This document shows, one piece after another, positions 1 to 7,908 of a stretch of 20,964 bases of DNA (position 1 is its first letter; each line of letters starts with the position of its first letter). The position numbers and the translations under genes were made by a program. The stretch is taken from NCBI GenBank assembly GCA_902518075.1, contig CABYEX010000022.1, positions 1 through 20,964 of the forward strand, written 5' to 3'. The stretch is from Halieaceae bacterium (GTDB taxonomy: Bacteria > Pseudomonadota > Gammaproteobacteria > Pseudomonadales > Halieaceae). The notes under the pieces are model-generated. The model saw only the letters and a program-made list of their open reading frames with translations. It was not told the DNA's origin and searched no databases.

Positions 1-636
1 ATCCTCCCGGTATGGCCGATCTCCCCGGCCGAGTTAACCAGCTGGATAGCTGCCCGCATGAAGACCGCTGGACTCACCGCAGACAACGACGCCGTGACTC
101 TGTTGGCCGAACGACTAGAAGGTAACCTGCTCGCGGCGTCACAGGAAATTGAAAAGCTGAGACTGCTGCATGGAGAGCAGACCATCACCGCCGAGTTAGT
201 GGCAGACACTGTGTCGGATAACGCCCGCTACGACGCGTTTCGGTTGGTCGACGTTGCACTGTCGGGAGATAGCCGGGGCGCCGTGCGGACATTGCGCGGA
301 CTGCGGGCCGAGTCCATTCAACCCCCCGTGTTGTTGTGGGCCCTCTCGCGGGAAGTCCGGTTGTTGGCGGATTTAAAGCGAGAAATTGCGAGGGGCACAC
401 CCGTGAATGCGGCATTGAGTCAGCGAGGGGTGTGGCGCAATCGACAGGGGCTAGTGCGCTCGGCGATGAACCGGTTGGGCGGTCGGGATCTAGCAGAGAT
501 GCAGGCACTCAGCTTCCACGCGGATGGCGCCAGCAAGGGTTTTATGCAGGGCGAACCGTGGAGTTTGTTGGAGCGGCTCGTGGTGGTGATGGCTCAGGGG
601 TCACTGCCTACCAGTACACGCGAGCGGCGCGCGTAG
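1..636 (+). CDS. holA: DNA polymerase III delta subunit, C-terminal part (5' end outside window)
   Basis: The frame is open from base 1 to the TAG at 634-636, giving 211 residues of a protein that begins upstream; the ATG at 58 is internal. HolA is the clamp-loader delta subunit, which opens the beta sliding clamp during replication. The visible part matches the C-terminal two thirds of enterobacterial HolA: the WPISPAELTSWIAARMK stretch (compare QVWPIPQAQLPRWVAAR in E. coli), then EGNLLAASQEIEKL, then the helical collar domain with ALSREVRLLADLKR and GVWRNRQGLVRSAMNRL, which aligns with RVWQNRRGMMGEALNRL. The N-terminal AAA-like module and clamp-binding residues are not in view. The last 43 bases overlap the 3' end of the convergent MFS gene. 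Identification is by remembered family sequence and is strong. Confidence 0.95.
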   Translation: MLPVWPISPAELTSWIAARMKTAGLTADNDAVTLLAERLEGNLLAASQEIEKLRLLHGEQTITAELVADTVSDNARYDAFRLVDVALSGDSRGAVRTLRGLRAESIQPPVLLWALSREVRLLADLKREIARGTPVNAALSQRGVWRNRQGLVRSAMNRLGGRDLAEMQALSFHADGASKGFMQGEPWSLLERLVVVMAQGSLPTSTRERRA

Positions 637-1856
637 AGACTGATCACCAACACAACGCCCGCGCCTCCCGTCCATACAGCGACACGACTGAATCCAAACC
701 CATCCACTCCCGCGCCTAGCAAGGCGGCACCCAACGCAGGCGCACCCATGGCCAGCATGGTCCAGACACTCATTACACGACCGCGGTATTCGGCACTGGC
801 CGTCAACTGTATTAGCGTTTGCGAGCCGGTACCCGCCACGGTGGTGACGACACTGAGTATCGATACCCACAGCGCCAGCCCAACCAGCCCCGCAAACCAC
901 TGCAAACTGATGAGAGCGAGGCCTGCCAGCATGATGGCTGCGCACACCAGCATCATCAGGCGCGCCAAATCAGCCGCCTGGCGGCTGACCAACAACCCCC
1001 CCAGGACAGAACCCAAACCCGCCATGGCAACCAGTACCGCGAGCTCTGCGGATCCACCCTGTAACACTTGCCCGGAGAGGGCCGGCAGCAACTCGATAAT
1101 GGTGCGGCCGAGGAGGCCATTAAGCGCCGTGAGCGCGAGTAAGAGCCTAAGATCGGATCGGTCCGACAAATGGCGAAAACCTGCGATCAACTGGTCCACG
1201 AAAGAAGTCGATGGCGCCGCAGGTGAATCCCGTTCAATCGTCAATCGTGACAGCCCCCAGAAGGACCCCATGAACATCAACATTGCAACCAGCCAAGCTG
1301 CGCTGACGTTCACCTGCGCAACCAGCGCCGCTCCGAGAGCGGGGCCCACCATGCGCGCAATATTGAAAGACATGGCGGAATATCCCACCGCGCTTGGTAA
1401 CGCCTCGCGCGTGACCAGAAGTGGCACAAGCGCAAGACGCATTGGCGAGTGCAGTGAGGTGGCCACACCGAGGGTCGCCGCGAGCGCCACTAACGCCGCG
1501 CGGTCGTACCAACCCAGCCAGGTCGTGAGGATGCCGGTCAGCGTGATGGCGCTGTGAATCACCATCGACAACCGCAGCCCCTCACGCGGATTCACCCTAT
1601 CAGACAGAATCCCGAACCACGGCGACAACAACAGCGCCGGCGCCAGCATCAGAGCGCCGACAATACCCACCCAGGTCGCCGAGTGCGTGAGATCCCAGGC
1701 GCTCCATCCCAGCAGAAATCGCAGTAACCACGCCCCGAGGCTTGAGAACCAGCTTGCGGGGTAATAGCCCCGAAAGCGCGGGTCTGACAGCGCAGATCGG
1801 TGGACCTGTCGCGTTTCACGACAGTCCGAAAAATCCTCACTTGCTTTTTGGGTCAT
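594..1856 (-). CDS. MFS exporter, EntS/MFS_3-like, possibly SOS-controlled
   Basis: This is a 420-residue major facilitator protein with about 12 hydrophobic segments. A cytoplasmic N-tail of about 35 residues precedes the first helix (SSLGAWLLRFLLGW). The MFS loop 2-3 signature appears as GILSDRVNPREGLR, and MRLALVPLLV and GPALGAALVAQ resemble the EntS-type (MFS_3, formerly DUF894) efflux group. The substrate cannot be read from sequence. I prefer the ATG at 1856; an in-frame TTG at 1862 is possible. No Shine-Dalgarno precedes either start. The ATG lies 7 nt from a LexA box (1864-1883) that also faces imuA, the same spacing seen at imuB and dnaE2, which suggests DNA-damage induction. The 3' end overlaps holA by 43 bases. 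Confidence 0.88.
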   Translation of the reverse strand: MTQKASEDFSDCRETRQVHRSALSDPRFRGYYPASWFSSLGAWLLRFLLGWSAWDLTHSATWVGIVGALMLAPALLLSPWFGILSDRVNPREGLRLSMVIHSAITLTGILTTWLGWYDRAALVALAATLGVATSLHSPMRLALVPLLVTREALPSAVGYSAMSFNIARMVGPALGAALVAQVNVSAAWLVAMLMFMGSFWGLSRLTIERDSPAAPSTSFVDQLIAGFRHLSDRSDLRLLLALTALNGLLGRTIIELLPALSGQVLQGGSAELAVLVAMAGLGSVLGGLLVSRQAADLARLMMLVCAAIMLAGLALISLQWFAGLVGLALWVSILSVVTTVAGTGSQTLIQLTASAEYRGRVMSVWTMLAMGAPALGAALLGAGVDGFGFSRVAVWTGGAGVVLVISLYARRSRVLVGSDP

Positions 1857-1863
1857 GCTCAAA

Positions 1864-1883
1864 TACTGTCTATTTATACAGTA
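1864..1883. promoter_or_regulatory. LexA box (SOS operator) between MFS exporter and imuA
   Basis: The site reads TACTGT-CTATTTAT-ACAGTA, a perfect CTGT-N8-ACAG core with matching flanks, as in the gammaproteobacterial SOS box. It is palindromic, so it can serve both directions. On the plus strand imuA starts 83 bases downstream. On the minus strand the MFS ATG lies 7 nt after the box. Read on the minus strand the box is preceded by AAGAAT, a -10-like hexamer that also appears (as TAGAAT or CATAAT) before the imuB and dnaE2 boxes. This suggests a promoter directed at the exporter; the imuA promoter is less clear. Confidence 0.93.
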
Positions 1884-1966
1884 TTCTTACTGTTGTCGCT
1901 GTTTCATCAGCACGCCGCCTGTCGGCGGGAGTGATTCGGCGCAGCAATATGAAATGGGAGTGCATC

Positions 1967-2743
1967 ATGAATTATCTACTTGAAGATATTTTCCGTCGCG
2001 CCGACACCTGGAGAGGCATGGATCAACACGGTATGGATCCGTCTGGTCTCGGTCAACAACAACGTGTTCTTCTCCACCCGGAAGCCAGCGCCGCCAATGG
2101 CGATGCCCACACCTTTTTCGGTGTCAGAACGGGTTTCGATGTGCTGGATACACAACTGTATAACAGAGGCTGGCCTGTCGGCGGCTGTATCGAGGTCATC
2201 AGCGACCAGTGCGGTCTAGATGCCATGGGGGTGTTCATGCCCATGATGAAGCAGCTGTCTGGTCAGGGCCGGTGGCAGGTGTTCATTGATCCGCCCTATA
2301 CCCCTTACGCCCCACTCCTCGCCAACGAAGGGGTCGATCTTCAGGAAATCATGCTGGTACACCCCAAGAGCCGCGATGAGGTGCTGTGGTCAACCGAGCA
2401 GGCCTTGCGAAGTAGCACCTGCAGCGCCGTATTTGTGTGGTTGGGTGCCACGGACTACCGCTATGCGGAGCTGCGCAAAATACAGTTGGCAGCAGCCAGT
2501 CATGGCACACCGACCATTCTCTTTCGCTCTTCTGAAGCACTGGAGCAGGCCTCCCCCGCCAGTCTGAAAATTCATATCGACGGTTACCGGCAAATCAAGA
2601 TTCTCAAGCAACGGGGCGGGCGTCAAAGCCCAACCATTTCGCTGCCTACAGATGACTCGCTGCTCGAGGCTGCAACAATGTGGGCATCGCTGGAATCGTC
2701 AGAAACCCTCGGCACATCACACGGTTTTGGGCCCTCTGCCTGA
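1967..2743 (+). CDS. imuA: SOS mutagenesis protein ImuA (SulA/RecA-like)
   Basis: ImuA is the accessory protein of the ImuA-ImuB-DnaE2 error-prone repair system, a RecA-fold relative formerly annotated as SulA-like. The 258-residue protein shows the family landmarks: TGFDVLDTQLYNRGWPVGG (residues about 55-73), FIDPPYTPYAPLLANEGVDL (about 107-126), WSTEQALRSSTCSAVFVW (141-158), LRKIQLAAASHGTPTILFR (169-187) and KILKQRGGR near 211-219. The position of the RecA Walker A loop reads GWPVGGCIEV with no GKT/S, so ATP binding of the classical kind looks lost, as is usual for ImuA. I chose ATG 1967 because GGAG sits 6 nt before it; ATG 1949 is in frame but lacks a site. The frame is open further up to 1742, which overlaps the MFS gene and LexA box and is not credible. 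It lacks imuB directly downstream, unlike the usual operon. Confidence 0.92.
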   Translation: MNYLLEDIFRRADTWRGMDQHGMDPSGLGQQQRVLLHPEASAANGDAHTFFGVRTGFDVLDTQLYNRGWPVGGCIEVISDQCGLDAMGVFMPMMKQLSGQGRWQVFIDPPYTPYAPLLANEGVDLQEIMLVHPKSRDEVLWSTEQALRSSTCSAVFVWLGATDYRYAELRKIQLAAASHGTPTILFRSSEALEQASPASLKIHIDGYRQIKILKQRGGRQSPTISLPTDDSLLEAATMWASLESSETLGTSHGFGPSA

Positions 2744-2789
2744 ACTGCAAGGGCCTCGCGCAGATGTGCACTTCGTTCATTTCGGTATA

Positions 2790-2821
2790 GCGTAAGGATG
2801 GCGGAGCGGCTATCCTTGCGC
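2790..2821. repeat. Inverted repeat between imuA and osmC-like gene
   Basis: GCGTAAGGAT (2790-2799) and ATCCTTGCGC (2812-2821) can pair over 10 bp with one G-T wobble around a 12-nt GC-rich loop. No T tract follows on either strand, so it is not a textbook intrinsic terminator. It may still end or attenuate the imuA transcript, or it may sit in the leader of the OsmC gene that starts 26 bases later. Confidence 0.5.
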
Positions 2822-2847
2822 CCGCTTCCGACCACCCCGAGGCTGTC

Positions 2848-3291
2848 ATGCAGGATTTCCCCCACCACTACCGTTGTATCGCTACCGCCAACGCGGACAA
2901 ATCCCAGGTACGCGTTGCCAGCCAGGGTCTGGAAGACCTGACCACTGACGCACCAAGAGAATTCGGCGGCCCCGGTGATCAATGGTCTCCTGAAGCCCTG
3001 CTCATCGCCGCAGTCGCCGACTGCTTCGTGCTGACATTTCGAGCGATGGCCGGGCCGTCCCAGATTACTTGGCACGCACTTGACTGCGATGCCACGGGCA
3101 CACTGGAACGTGTTGATCGATCGACGCAATTCACCCACATAGTGCTGTCAGTGCGCATCAGCGTTCCAGAGGAACTAGAAGGAAAGAAAGTGCTGCGGGT
3201 ACTGAAGAAAGCCGAGGACACCTGCCTAATCACCAATTCACTCAATGCAACGGTGACACTCAACGTGGATATCACACGTCAATCTCACTGA
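2848..3291 (+). CDS. OsmC/Ohr family peroxidase-like protein
   Basis: The 147-residue cytoplasmic protein has the OsmC/Ohr length and layout. The peroxidatic cysteine lies in ALLIAAVADCFVLTFRAMA (Cys59) and the second cysteine in AEDTCLITNSL (Cys126). This pair reduces organic hydroperoxides in the family through a thiol-disulfide cycle using lipoyl or other thiol donors. NATVTLNVDI at the C-terminus is the typical final strand. It resembles the general OsmC-like subgroup more than true Ohr (no VNP-type motif seen), so the exact substrate is uncertain. It lies 104 bases after imuA on the same strand with a hairpin between, and it converges on katG across a bidirectional terminator. No LexA box or recognisable OhrR operator is visible upstream. 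Confidence 0.88.
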   Translation: MQDFPHHYRCIATANADKSQVRVASQGLEDLTTDAPREFGGPGDQWSPEALLIAAVADCFVLTFRAMAGPSQITWHALDCDATGTLERVDRSTQFTHIVLSVRISVPEELEGKKVLRVLKKAEDTCLITNSLNATVTLNVDITRQSH

Positions 3292-3306
3292 ATCAGTCGC
3301 CGCTAC

Positions 3307-3336
3307 AAAAAAGCCCCGCATGTGCGGGGCTTTTTT
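3307..3336. terminator. Bidirectional rho-independent terminator
   Basis: Six A residues, then GCCCCGC, a 4-nt loop ATGT, GCGGGGC, then six T residues. The stem is 7 GC pairs (8 if the A-T pair inside is counted). Because an A tract precedes and a T tract follows, it works in both directions, ending the OsmC-family gene (+) and katG (-), which converge here. Confidence 0.95.
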
Positions 3337-3356
3337 ATGAATCTGGGAGTGGGGCA

Positions 3357-5618
3357 TTACTGCGCCGCACTCACCACAACGTTGCCAGAATCCTCGATAT
3401 CAAAGCGGTCCGCCTGCATCACCTTGGTCCAGGCACTGGCGAAATCTTTGATAAACCGTTGTCGACTCTCGTCAAACGCGTAGAACTCCACCACTGAACG
3501 CAGCTCGGAGTTGGATCCGAATACCAGATCAAACTCTGTCGCGGTCCACTTAAGGTCACCGGTTTGGCGATCACGGCCCTCGAACACATAGGCTTCTGAG
3601 GAAGGTTCCCAAGCCGTATTCATATCGAGCAAGTTGACGAAGAAGTCGTTACTCAACACGCCGGGGCGATCGGTCAGGACACCTCGATCGCTATCATCAG
3701 CGTTGGCATTCATCGCCCGCATACCACCCAACAGCACTGTCATCTCGGACACCGTGAGATTCAGCATGTCTGCCTTGTCGATGAGCGCTTGCGAGGGTGT
3801 CATGAAACCAAGGTCAGCTATGTAGTTACGGAAACCGTCGTGACGCGGCTCCATGACCGACCAGGAGGCGTCGCCCAAAGACCCTTCAATTGCGTCGACT
3901 CGGCCTGGCGTAAACGGAATCGATACCTCGACCCCGAACTCCTCGGCCGCCTGCTCAACCCCGACGTTACCCGCGAGCACGATGACATCGGCAAGTGATA
4001 CCTGCTTGCCGCGGGACAAACCGCTGTTGAACCCGCCCTGTACTTCTTCCAGCACAGCGATCACCTCAGACAAGGCGTCGGGGTTATTAATCGCCCACTG
4101 ATTCTGGGGCGCCAGACGAATACGCGCGCCGTTAGCACCACCGCGCATATCTGTGCCGCGATAGGTCGAGGCCGAAGCCCAAGCAGTGCTCACCAGCTGC
4201 GTGTTGGTCAGCCCGCTATCCGCAATCGCCGCCTCCAACTCGCGGATATCCCGATCACTGATCAGCTTGTAGTCGCGCTCGGGGAGCGGATCCTGCCAAG
4301 CCAGCGTCTCTACTGGCACATCATCACCAAGGTAACGAATCTTCGGGCCCATGTCACGGTGAGTCAGCTTGAACCATGCCTTGGCAAAGGCCAGCTCGAA
4401 CTCCTCGGGGTTCTGAAGGAACCGCTCTGAGATCTCGCGATAGCTGGGATCAAACTTGAGCGACAAATCGGTGGTAAACATCACAGGCGCATGGCTCACT
4501 CCCTCGAGATGGGCATCGGGCACTGTGCCCGCCGCCGAGCCGTTCTTGGGCTGCCACTGAAGCGCGCCCGCCGGACTGCGGGTTTGCTCCCACTCATAGG
4601 CGAACAGGTTGGCCAGGTACATCATCGACCACTGGGTCGGCGTCGCGGTCCACGCACCCTCAAGGCCGGAGGTCACGGTGTCCTCAGCATTACCTTTACC
4701 GCAGGTGTTCTTCCAGCCGAAGCCCTGCTCAACGATCGCCTCACCGGTCGGCTCAGGACCGACACAATCCGTGGGCTTGTGGGCTCCATGGGCCTTACCA
4801 AAGGAGTGACCGCCCGCAATCAGTGCGACCGTCTCTTCGTCATTCATCGCCATGCGACCAAAGGTCTCGCGGATATCATGTGCGGCGAGCACCGGGTCGG
4901 GATCGCCGTTGGGGCCTTCTGGGTTCACGTAAATCAAACCCATCTGGACCGCTGCGAGGCCATTACGGAGCTGACGACCCTCGGCATAGCGCTCATCGGC
5001 CAGCATCTTTGCCTCCGGACCCCAGTAGACCCACTCGGGCTCCCAATCGTCTGTGCGGCCGCCTGCAAAACCAAAGGTTTTGAAGCCCATGTTTTCCATG
5101 GCCACATTACCGGCGAGCACCATGAGATCAGCCCAAGAGATTTGGTTGCCGTACTCCTGCTTGATCGGCCACAGCAGGCGGCGGGCCTTGTCGAGGTTGC
5201 CGTTGTCGGGCCAGCTGTTCAGTGGCTCGAATCGCTGCTGACCGCCATCGGCGCCACCACGACCGTCCGAAGTGCGGTAGGTGCCAGCGCTGTGCCAGGC
5301 CATACGGACAAAGAACGGGCCGTAGTTCCCGTAATCAGCAGGCCACCAAGGTTGCGAGGTGGTCAGCGTCTCGTTGATATCCGCCTTTAATGCCTCAAGA
5401 TCCAACCGCGCGAACTCGGCCGCATAGTCAAAATCGGCTCCCAGCGGGTTCGTGCTGCGCTCGTTCTGACGCAAGGGCGTCAGATCCAGGCTGGCAGGCC
5501 ACCAGGCCTGAGTGCTTTTAGGCGTGCTGCGGGCCACCGCGTCAATCACGGGCAGGGCCACCAGGGCCGCCGCCAGTGCGGTGTGTGCAACCGCTGTTTT
5601 GAATAGTGTGACTTTCAT
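3357..5618 (-). CDS. katG: Catalase-peroxidase KatG with N-terminal signal peptide (periplasmic type)
   Basis: This bifunctional haem enzyme destroys hydrogen peroxide by catalase and peroxidase reactions. The 753-residue protein carries the full duplicated KatG fold. The distal site is Arg105, Trp108, His109 (in [12 protein letters not shown]), and the proximal haem ligand is His271 ([12 protein letters not shown]). The Trp108-Tyr230-Met256 crosslink residues needed for catalase activity are all present ([13 protein letters not shown] and GRMAMND). Unlike the common cytosolic enzyme it begins with [10 protein letters not shown], a hydrophobic stretch and an AVA-R junction near residue 29, which looks like a Sec signal peptide. 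I chose ATG 5618 because GAGGAC lies just upstream; an in-frame ATG at 5657 would bury the signal. It converges with the OsmC-family gene. I could not pick out an OxyR site with confidence. Confidence 0.97.
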   Translation of the reverse strand: MKVTLFKTAVAHTALAAALVALPVIDAVARSTPKSTQAWWPASLDLTPLRQNERSTNPLGADFDYAAEFARLDLEALKADINETLTTSQPWWPADYGNYGPFFVRMAWHSAGTYRTSDGRGGADGGQQRFEPLNSWPDNGNLDKARRLLWPIKQEYGNQISWADLMVLAGNVAMENMGFKTFGFAGGRTDDWEPEWVYWGPEAKMLADERYAEGRQLRNGLAAVQMGLIYVNPEGPNGDPDPVLAAHDIRETFGRMAMNDEETVALIAGGHSFGKAHGAHKPTDCVGPEPTGEAIVEQGFGWKNTCGKGNAEDTVTSGLEGAWTATPTQWSMMYLANLFAYEWEQTRSPAGALQWQPKNGSAAGTVPDAHLEGVSHAPVMFTTDLSLKFDPSYREISERFLQNPEEFELAFAKAWFKLTHRDMGPKIRYLGDDVPVETLAWQDPLPERDYKLISDRDIRELEAAIADSGLTNTQLVSTAWASASTYRGTDMRGGANGARIRLAPQNQWAINNPDALSEVIAVLEEVQGGFNSGLSRGKQVSLADVIVLAGNVGVEQAAEEFGVEVSIPFTPGRVDAIEGSLGDASWSVMEPRHDGFRNYIADLGFMTPSQALIDKADMLNLTVSEMTVLLGGMRAMNANADDSDRGVLTDRPGVLSNDFFVNLLDMNTAWEPSSEAYVFEGRDRQTGDLKWTATEFDLVFGSNSELRSVVEFYAFDESRQRFIKDFASAWTKVMQADRFDIEDSGNVVVSAAQ

Positions 5619-5781
5619 TGAGCTGTCCTCGCTAAAAATAGTTACCCCAACCCGCATTTACTCACCACCACCGTAAATTGAAAAGCTGATTGTTTAGATA
5701 AAACCGATCGTTTTTTTCGATTAGGCATTAGCGATGAATAAACCCGCCGTCCATGGAGTACCATCGCTCTCGCAGGGGGGA

Positions 5782-5797
5782 CAACCCCTCTGGGTTG
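5782..5797. repeat. Small hairpin in the katG / DUF885 intergenic region
   Basis: CAACCC-CTCT-GGGTTG is a perfect 6-bp stem with a 4-nt loop. It lies about 50 bases beyond the stop codon of the DUF885 gene in the 231-base gap before katG, both genes being on the minus strand. No T tract follows, so it is at best a weak terminator. The same gap holds the AT-rich likely katG promoter zone (about 5660-5740), a loose inverted repeat AGCGATG/CATCGCT (5730-5736 and 5762-5768), and two copies of CCGGCGGG 20 bases apart (5813, 5833). Confidence 0.35.
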
Positions 5798-5849
5798 GAC
5801 TGCGGATTGGGGCCGGCGGGCAGTCAGTCCCACCGGCGGGTGAGAAGAC

Positions 5850-7733
5850 TCAGCGACTCGCGAGGGTTCGCTGAATCAAGTTCTGTATGTTGGCCTCGAG
5901 CTGATCCAGCGGCACCGCACCGAAGCCAAGTAGCGTGTCGTGGAAGCTGCGGATATCAAACTGTTCTCCCAGCGCTTCCTCGGCCATCTCGCGTAGCTCG
6001 ACGATACGCAATTTACCGATCATGTAGGCGGTGGCTTGCCCGGGCATTGCGATGTAGCGCTCGATCGCTCGCTGGCAGTCATACTCGGCATTGGGTGTGT
6101 TGGCCACGAGGTAGGCCACTGCCTCCTCCCGCGTCCACTGTTTATGGTGCAACCCGGTGTCAACGACCAGACGCGCGGCGCGCCACAACTCCATCGCCAA
6201 TCGGCCAAAGTTGGAATACGGATCCTGATAAAAGCCCATTTCCTTGGCCAGATACTCAGAGTACAGGCCCCACCCTTCGCTGAAAGCGGTAAAGCGGGTG
6301 TGGCGCTGGAAATCCGGGACATCGCCCAGCTCTGCTGCAATAGACAGCTGCAGGTGGTGCCCCGGTAACCCCTCATGAAACGCCAGAGCTTCAAGATCAG
6401 TAGTCGGCATGGAGTTCATGTCGTAGAGGTTGGCGTAGTAAATGCCTGGACGAGACCCGTCGGGCGGAGGGCTCTGGTAGAACGCTTTACCCGCAGACTG
6501 CTCCCGGTAGGCCTCGACCCGCTTCACGATCAAATCCGCTTGCGGCAGCAAACCAAAATAGTCGGGCAGCTGCTCTGCCATTCTGTCGATCGCGGTACGT
6601 GCCGCGTCGAGATACGCCGACCGTCCAGCCTCGGTGTTGTCATAACGTAGAGATTCATCATTGCGCACCTGATCGAGAAATGCGGACAGCTCACCCTCTT
6701 CACCCAGCTCGGCCATCACAGAACGCATCTCCTCATGTAAACGCGCTACGTTGGCGAGCCCCGCTTTGTGAATAGCCTCTGGGGTCAGGTCAGTGGTCGT
6801 GAAATCTCGCAACCGGCTGGCGTAAAAAGCATCACCGTCGGGGAATCGCCATACCCCGTCCTCTTTGGGCGCCACTGACTGCTGGGATTGAACGGCCGCA
6901 ATCAAACGCTCGTAGGCAGGCTTCACCGCGCTCAACATGGCCTGCCGCGCGGTCTCTCGTAGTCGCTCAGCTGTGGCAGGCTCAACCTCAAGGGTGGCGA
7001 GCTTGTCGTTGAAATCAGCCCAGATCACCGAGGGCGAACCCGATTGATCAAAGGGCGCGCCCACCAGCACATTGCCGGCGGACTCCACAATTTGCGGAAT
7101 CATCCAGTCGACCAGATACAGACCTTTATCCATGCGGATCTGGATCTGCTCGATCACGTCATCAAAATAGTCAGGCAGGTTGTTGAGCCTGGCGATGTAG
7201 TCCTCGGCGTCCTGCTCTGAATCAATCGTATGCACATTGACCAGCAGGCTGATCGGGCTAGTATGTGGGCCCCTGAACTGATGGATAACATATCGATGGT
7301 GCCGGAATGCGGCACCAGCCAGCGTGCGCTCTAGGTCGAGTCGATAGAGTCGGTAGGAAAGCTGTCGCGCGGGCGAGAGTTGGCTGGTGTCGATACCTTC
7401 GAGAAACACGAGACGTTCCCGGGCCAACTCAAGTGACTCCAGCTGGAAGGATTCGGACACATCGTTCCACTGGTCCTGTTGATCTTTGATGCCGAGGTAA
7501 CTGGCGCTGGCCGGGTATCGGGCCAGATCAGCTTCCCAGGTCGCCGCAAAAAAATCCTCCAGTCGCTGCTGCTCGGCGGATATCGGCGGCGCGTTAACAA
7601 CCGGCGACACGGCTTCGTCTGCGGTCTTGCCGCAGGACACCAATAGCACCGCTACGAGCAGCCACAGTGCGCGATAAGCAGAGCCAATTCTCATCACAAA
7701 CGATTGCAACCTTCCTTGATACAAACGGAACAT
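5850..7733 (-). CDS. DUF885 family lipoprotein, predicted metallopeptidase
   Basis: The 627-residue protein belongs to the DUF885 family, whose members are predicted zinc-dependent peptidases or carboxypeptidase-like enzymes, mostly secreted. The family signature HEGLPGHH lies at about residues 453-460, and NMSMPTTDLEALAF-type sequence precedes it; the region after it (FSEGWGLYSEYLAKEMG) is also typical. The N-terminus has a hydrophobic run ending in VLLVSCG, a lipobox with Cys34, so it is probably anchored to the periplasmic side of a membrane. I chose ATG 7733 because GAGGA lies 8 nt upstream; ATG 7694 would give a more usual, shorter lipoprotein signal but has no well-spaced site, and ATG 7748 has none. 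It is divergent from imuB, with 175 bases and a LexA box between. The substrate is unknown. Confidence 0.9.
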   Translation of the reverse strand: MFRLYQGRLQSFVMRIGSAYRALWLLVAVLLVSCGKTADEAVSPVVNAPPISAEQQRLEDFFAATWEADLARYPASASYLGIKDQQDQWNDVSESFQLESLELARERLVFLEGIDTSQLSPARQLSYRLYRLDLERTLAGAAFRHHRYVIHQFRGPHTSPISLLVNVHTIDSEQDAEDYIARLNNLPDYFDDVIEQIQIRMDKGLYLVDWMIPQIVESAGNVLVGAPFDQSGSPSVIWADFNDKLATLEVEPATAERLRETARQAMLSAVKPAYERLIAAVQSQQSVAPKEDGVWRFPDGDAFYASRLRDFTTTDLTPEAIHKAGLANVARLHEEMRSVMAELGEEGELSAFLDQVRNDESLRYDNTEAGRSAYLDAARTAIDRMAEQLPDYFGLLPQADLIVKRVEAYREQSAGKAFYQSPPPDGSRPGIYYANLYDMNSMPTTDLEALAFHEGLPGHHLQLSIAAELGDVPDFQRHTRFTAFSEGWGLYSEYLAKEMGFYQDPYSNFGRLAMELWRAARLVVDTGLHHKQWTREEAVAYLVANTPNAEYDCQRAIERYIAMPGQATAYMIGKLRIVELREMAEEALGEQFDIRSFHDTLLGFGAVPLDQLEANIQNLIQRTLASR

Positions 7734-7878
7734 GGGAACTTTCCTCATAAAGAGAGATGAGCCTCACAAAACGAGACCAATAAAGTGACGGGCTTTGAGA
7801 GCCTCCAGGGCGGTGTATTGTCACAGAATTCATCCGCCTCGGGGATACTCCCAAACGGGGGTTGCGTGGAAGCCATAA

Positions 7879-7898
7879 TACTGTACAAAAATACAGTA
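7879..7898. promoter_or_regulatory. LexA box upstream of imuB
   Basis: The site reads TACTGT-ACAAAAAT-ACAGTA, a perfect CTGT-N8-ACAG with symmetric flanks. CATAAT abuts it upstream and could be the -10 element, which would place the transcription start inside the box and let LexA block RNA polymerase directly. The imuB ATG is only 10 nt past the box and the GTG 7 nt. The divergent DUF885 gene starts 145 bases away, so control of that gene is less likely. Confidence 0.94.
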
Positions 7899-7908
7899 TT
7901 ATGGCGTG

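Noticed and set aside
748..1557. A 269-codon open frame on the plus strand inside the MFS gene
   Set aside because: The minus-strand frame shows a clear membrane transporter; the plus-strand product is rich in Ser, Thr, Arg and Pro without domain pattern, as expected of a shadow.
1889..1905. Second LexA-like half-site (TACTGT) downstream of the imuA box
   Set aside because: No ACAG lies 8 bases further on, so it is only a half-site.
1742..1948. N-terminal extension of ImuA
   Set aside because: It would run through the LexA box and the start of the MFS gene and has no similarity to ImuA; the Shine-Dalgarno supports ATG 1967.
4491..5390. A 299-codon open frame on the plus strand inside katG
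   Set aside because: It is fully antisense to a gene with every catalytic residue intact, its translation resembles no family, and GC-rich genes often leave long antisense frames.
5660..5740. OxyR or Fur site upstream of katG
   Set aside because: The region is AT-rich with some local symmetry around a T run, but I could not match either consensus well enough to name it.
5813..5840. Direct repeat CCGGCGGG, twice, 20 bases apart
   Set aside because: Two 8-base GC-rich copies are expected by chance and show no further units; no CRISPR or att-like structure.
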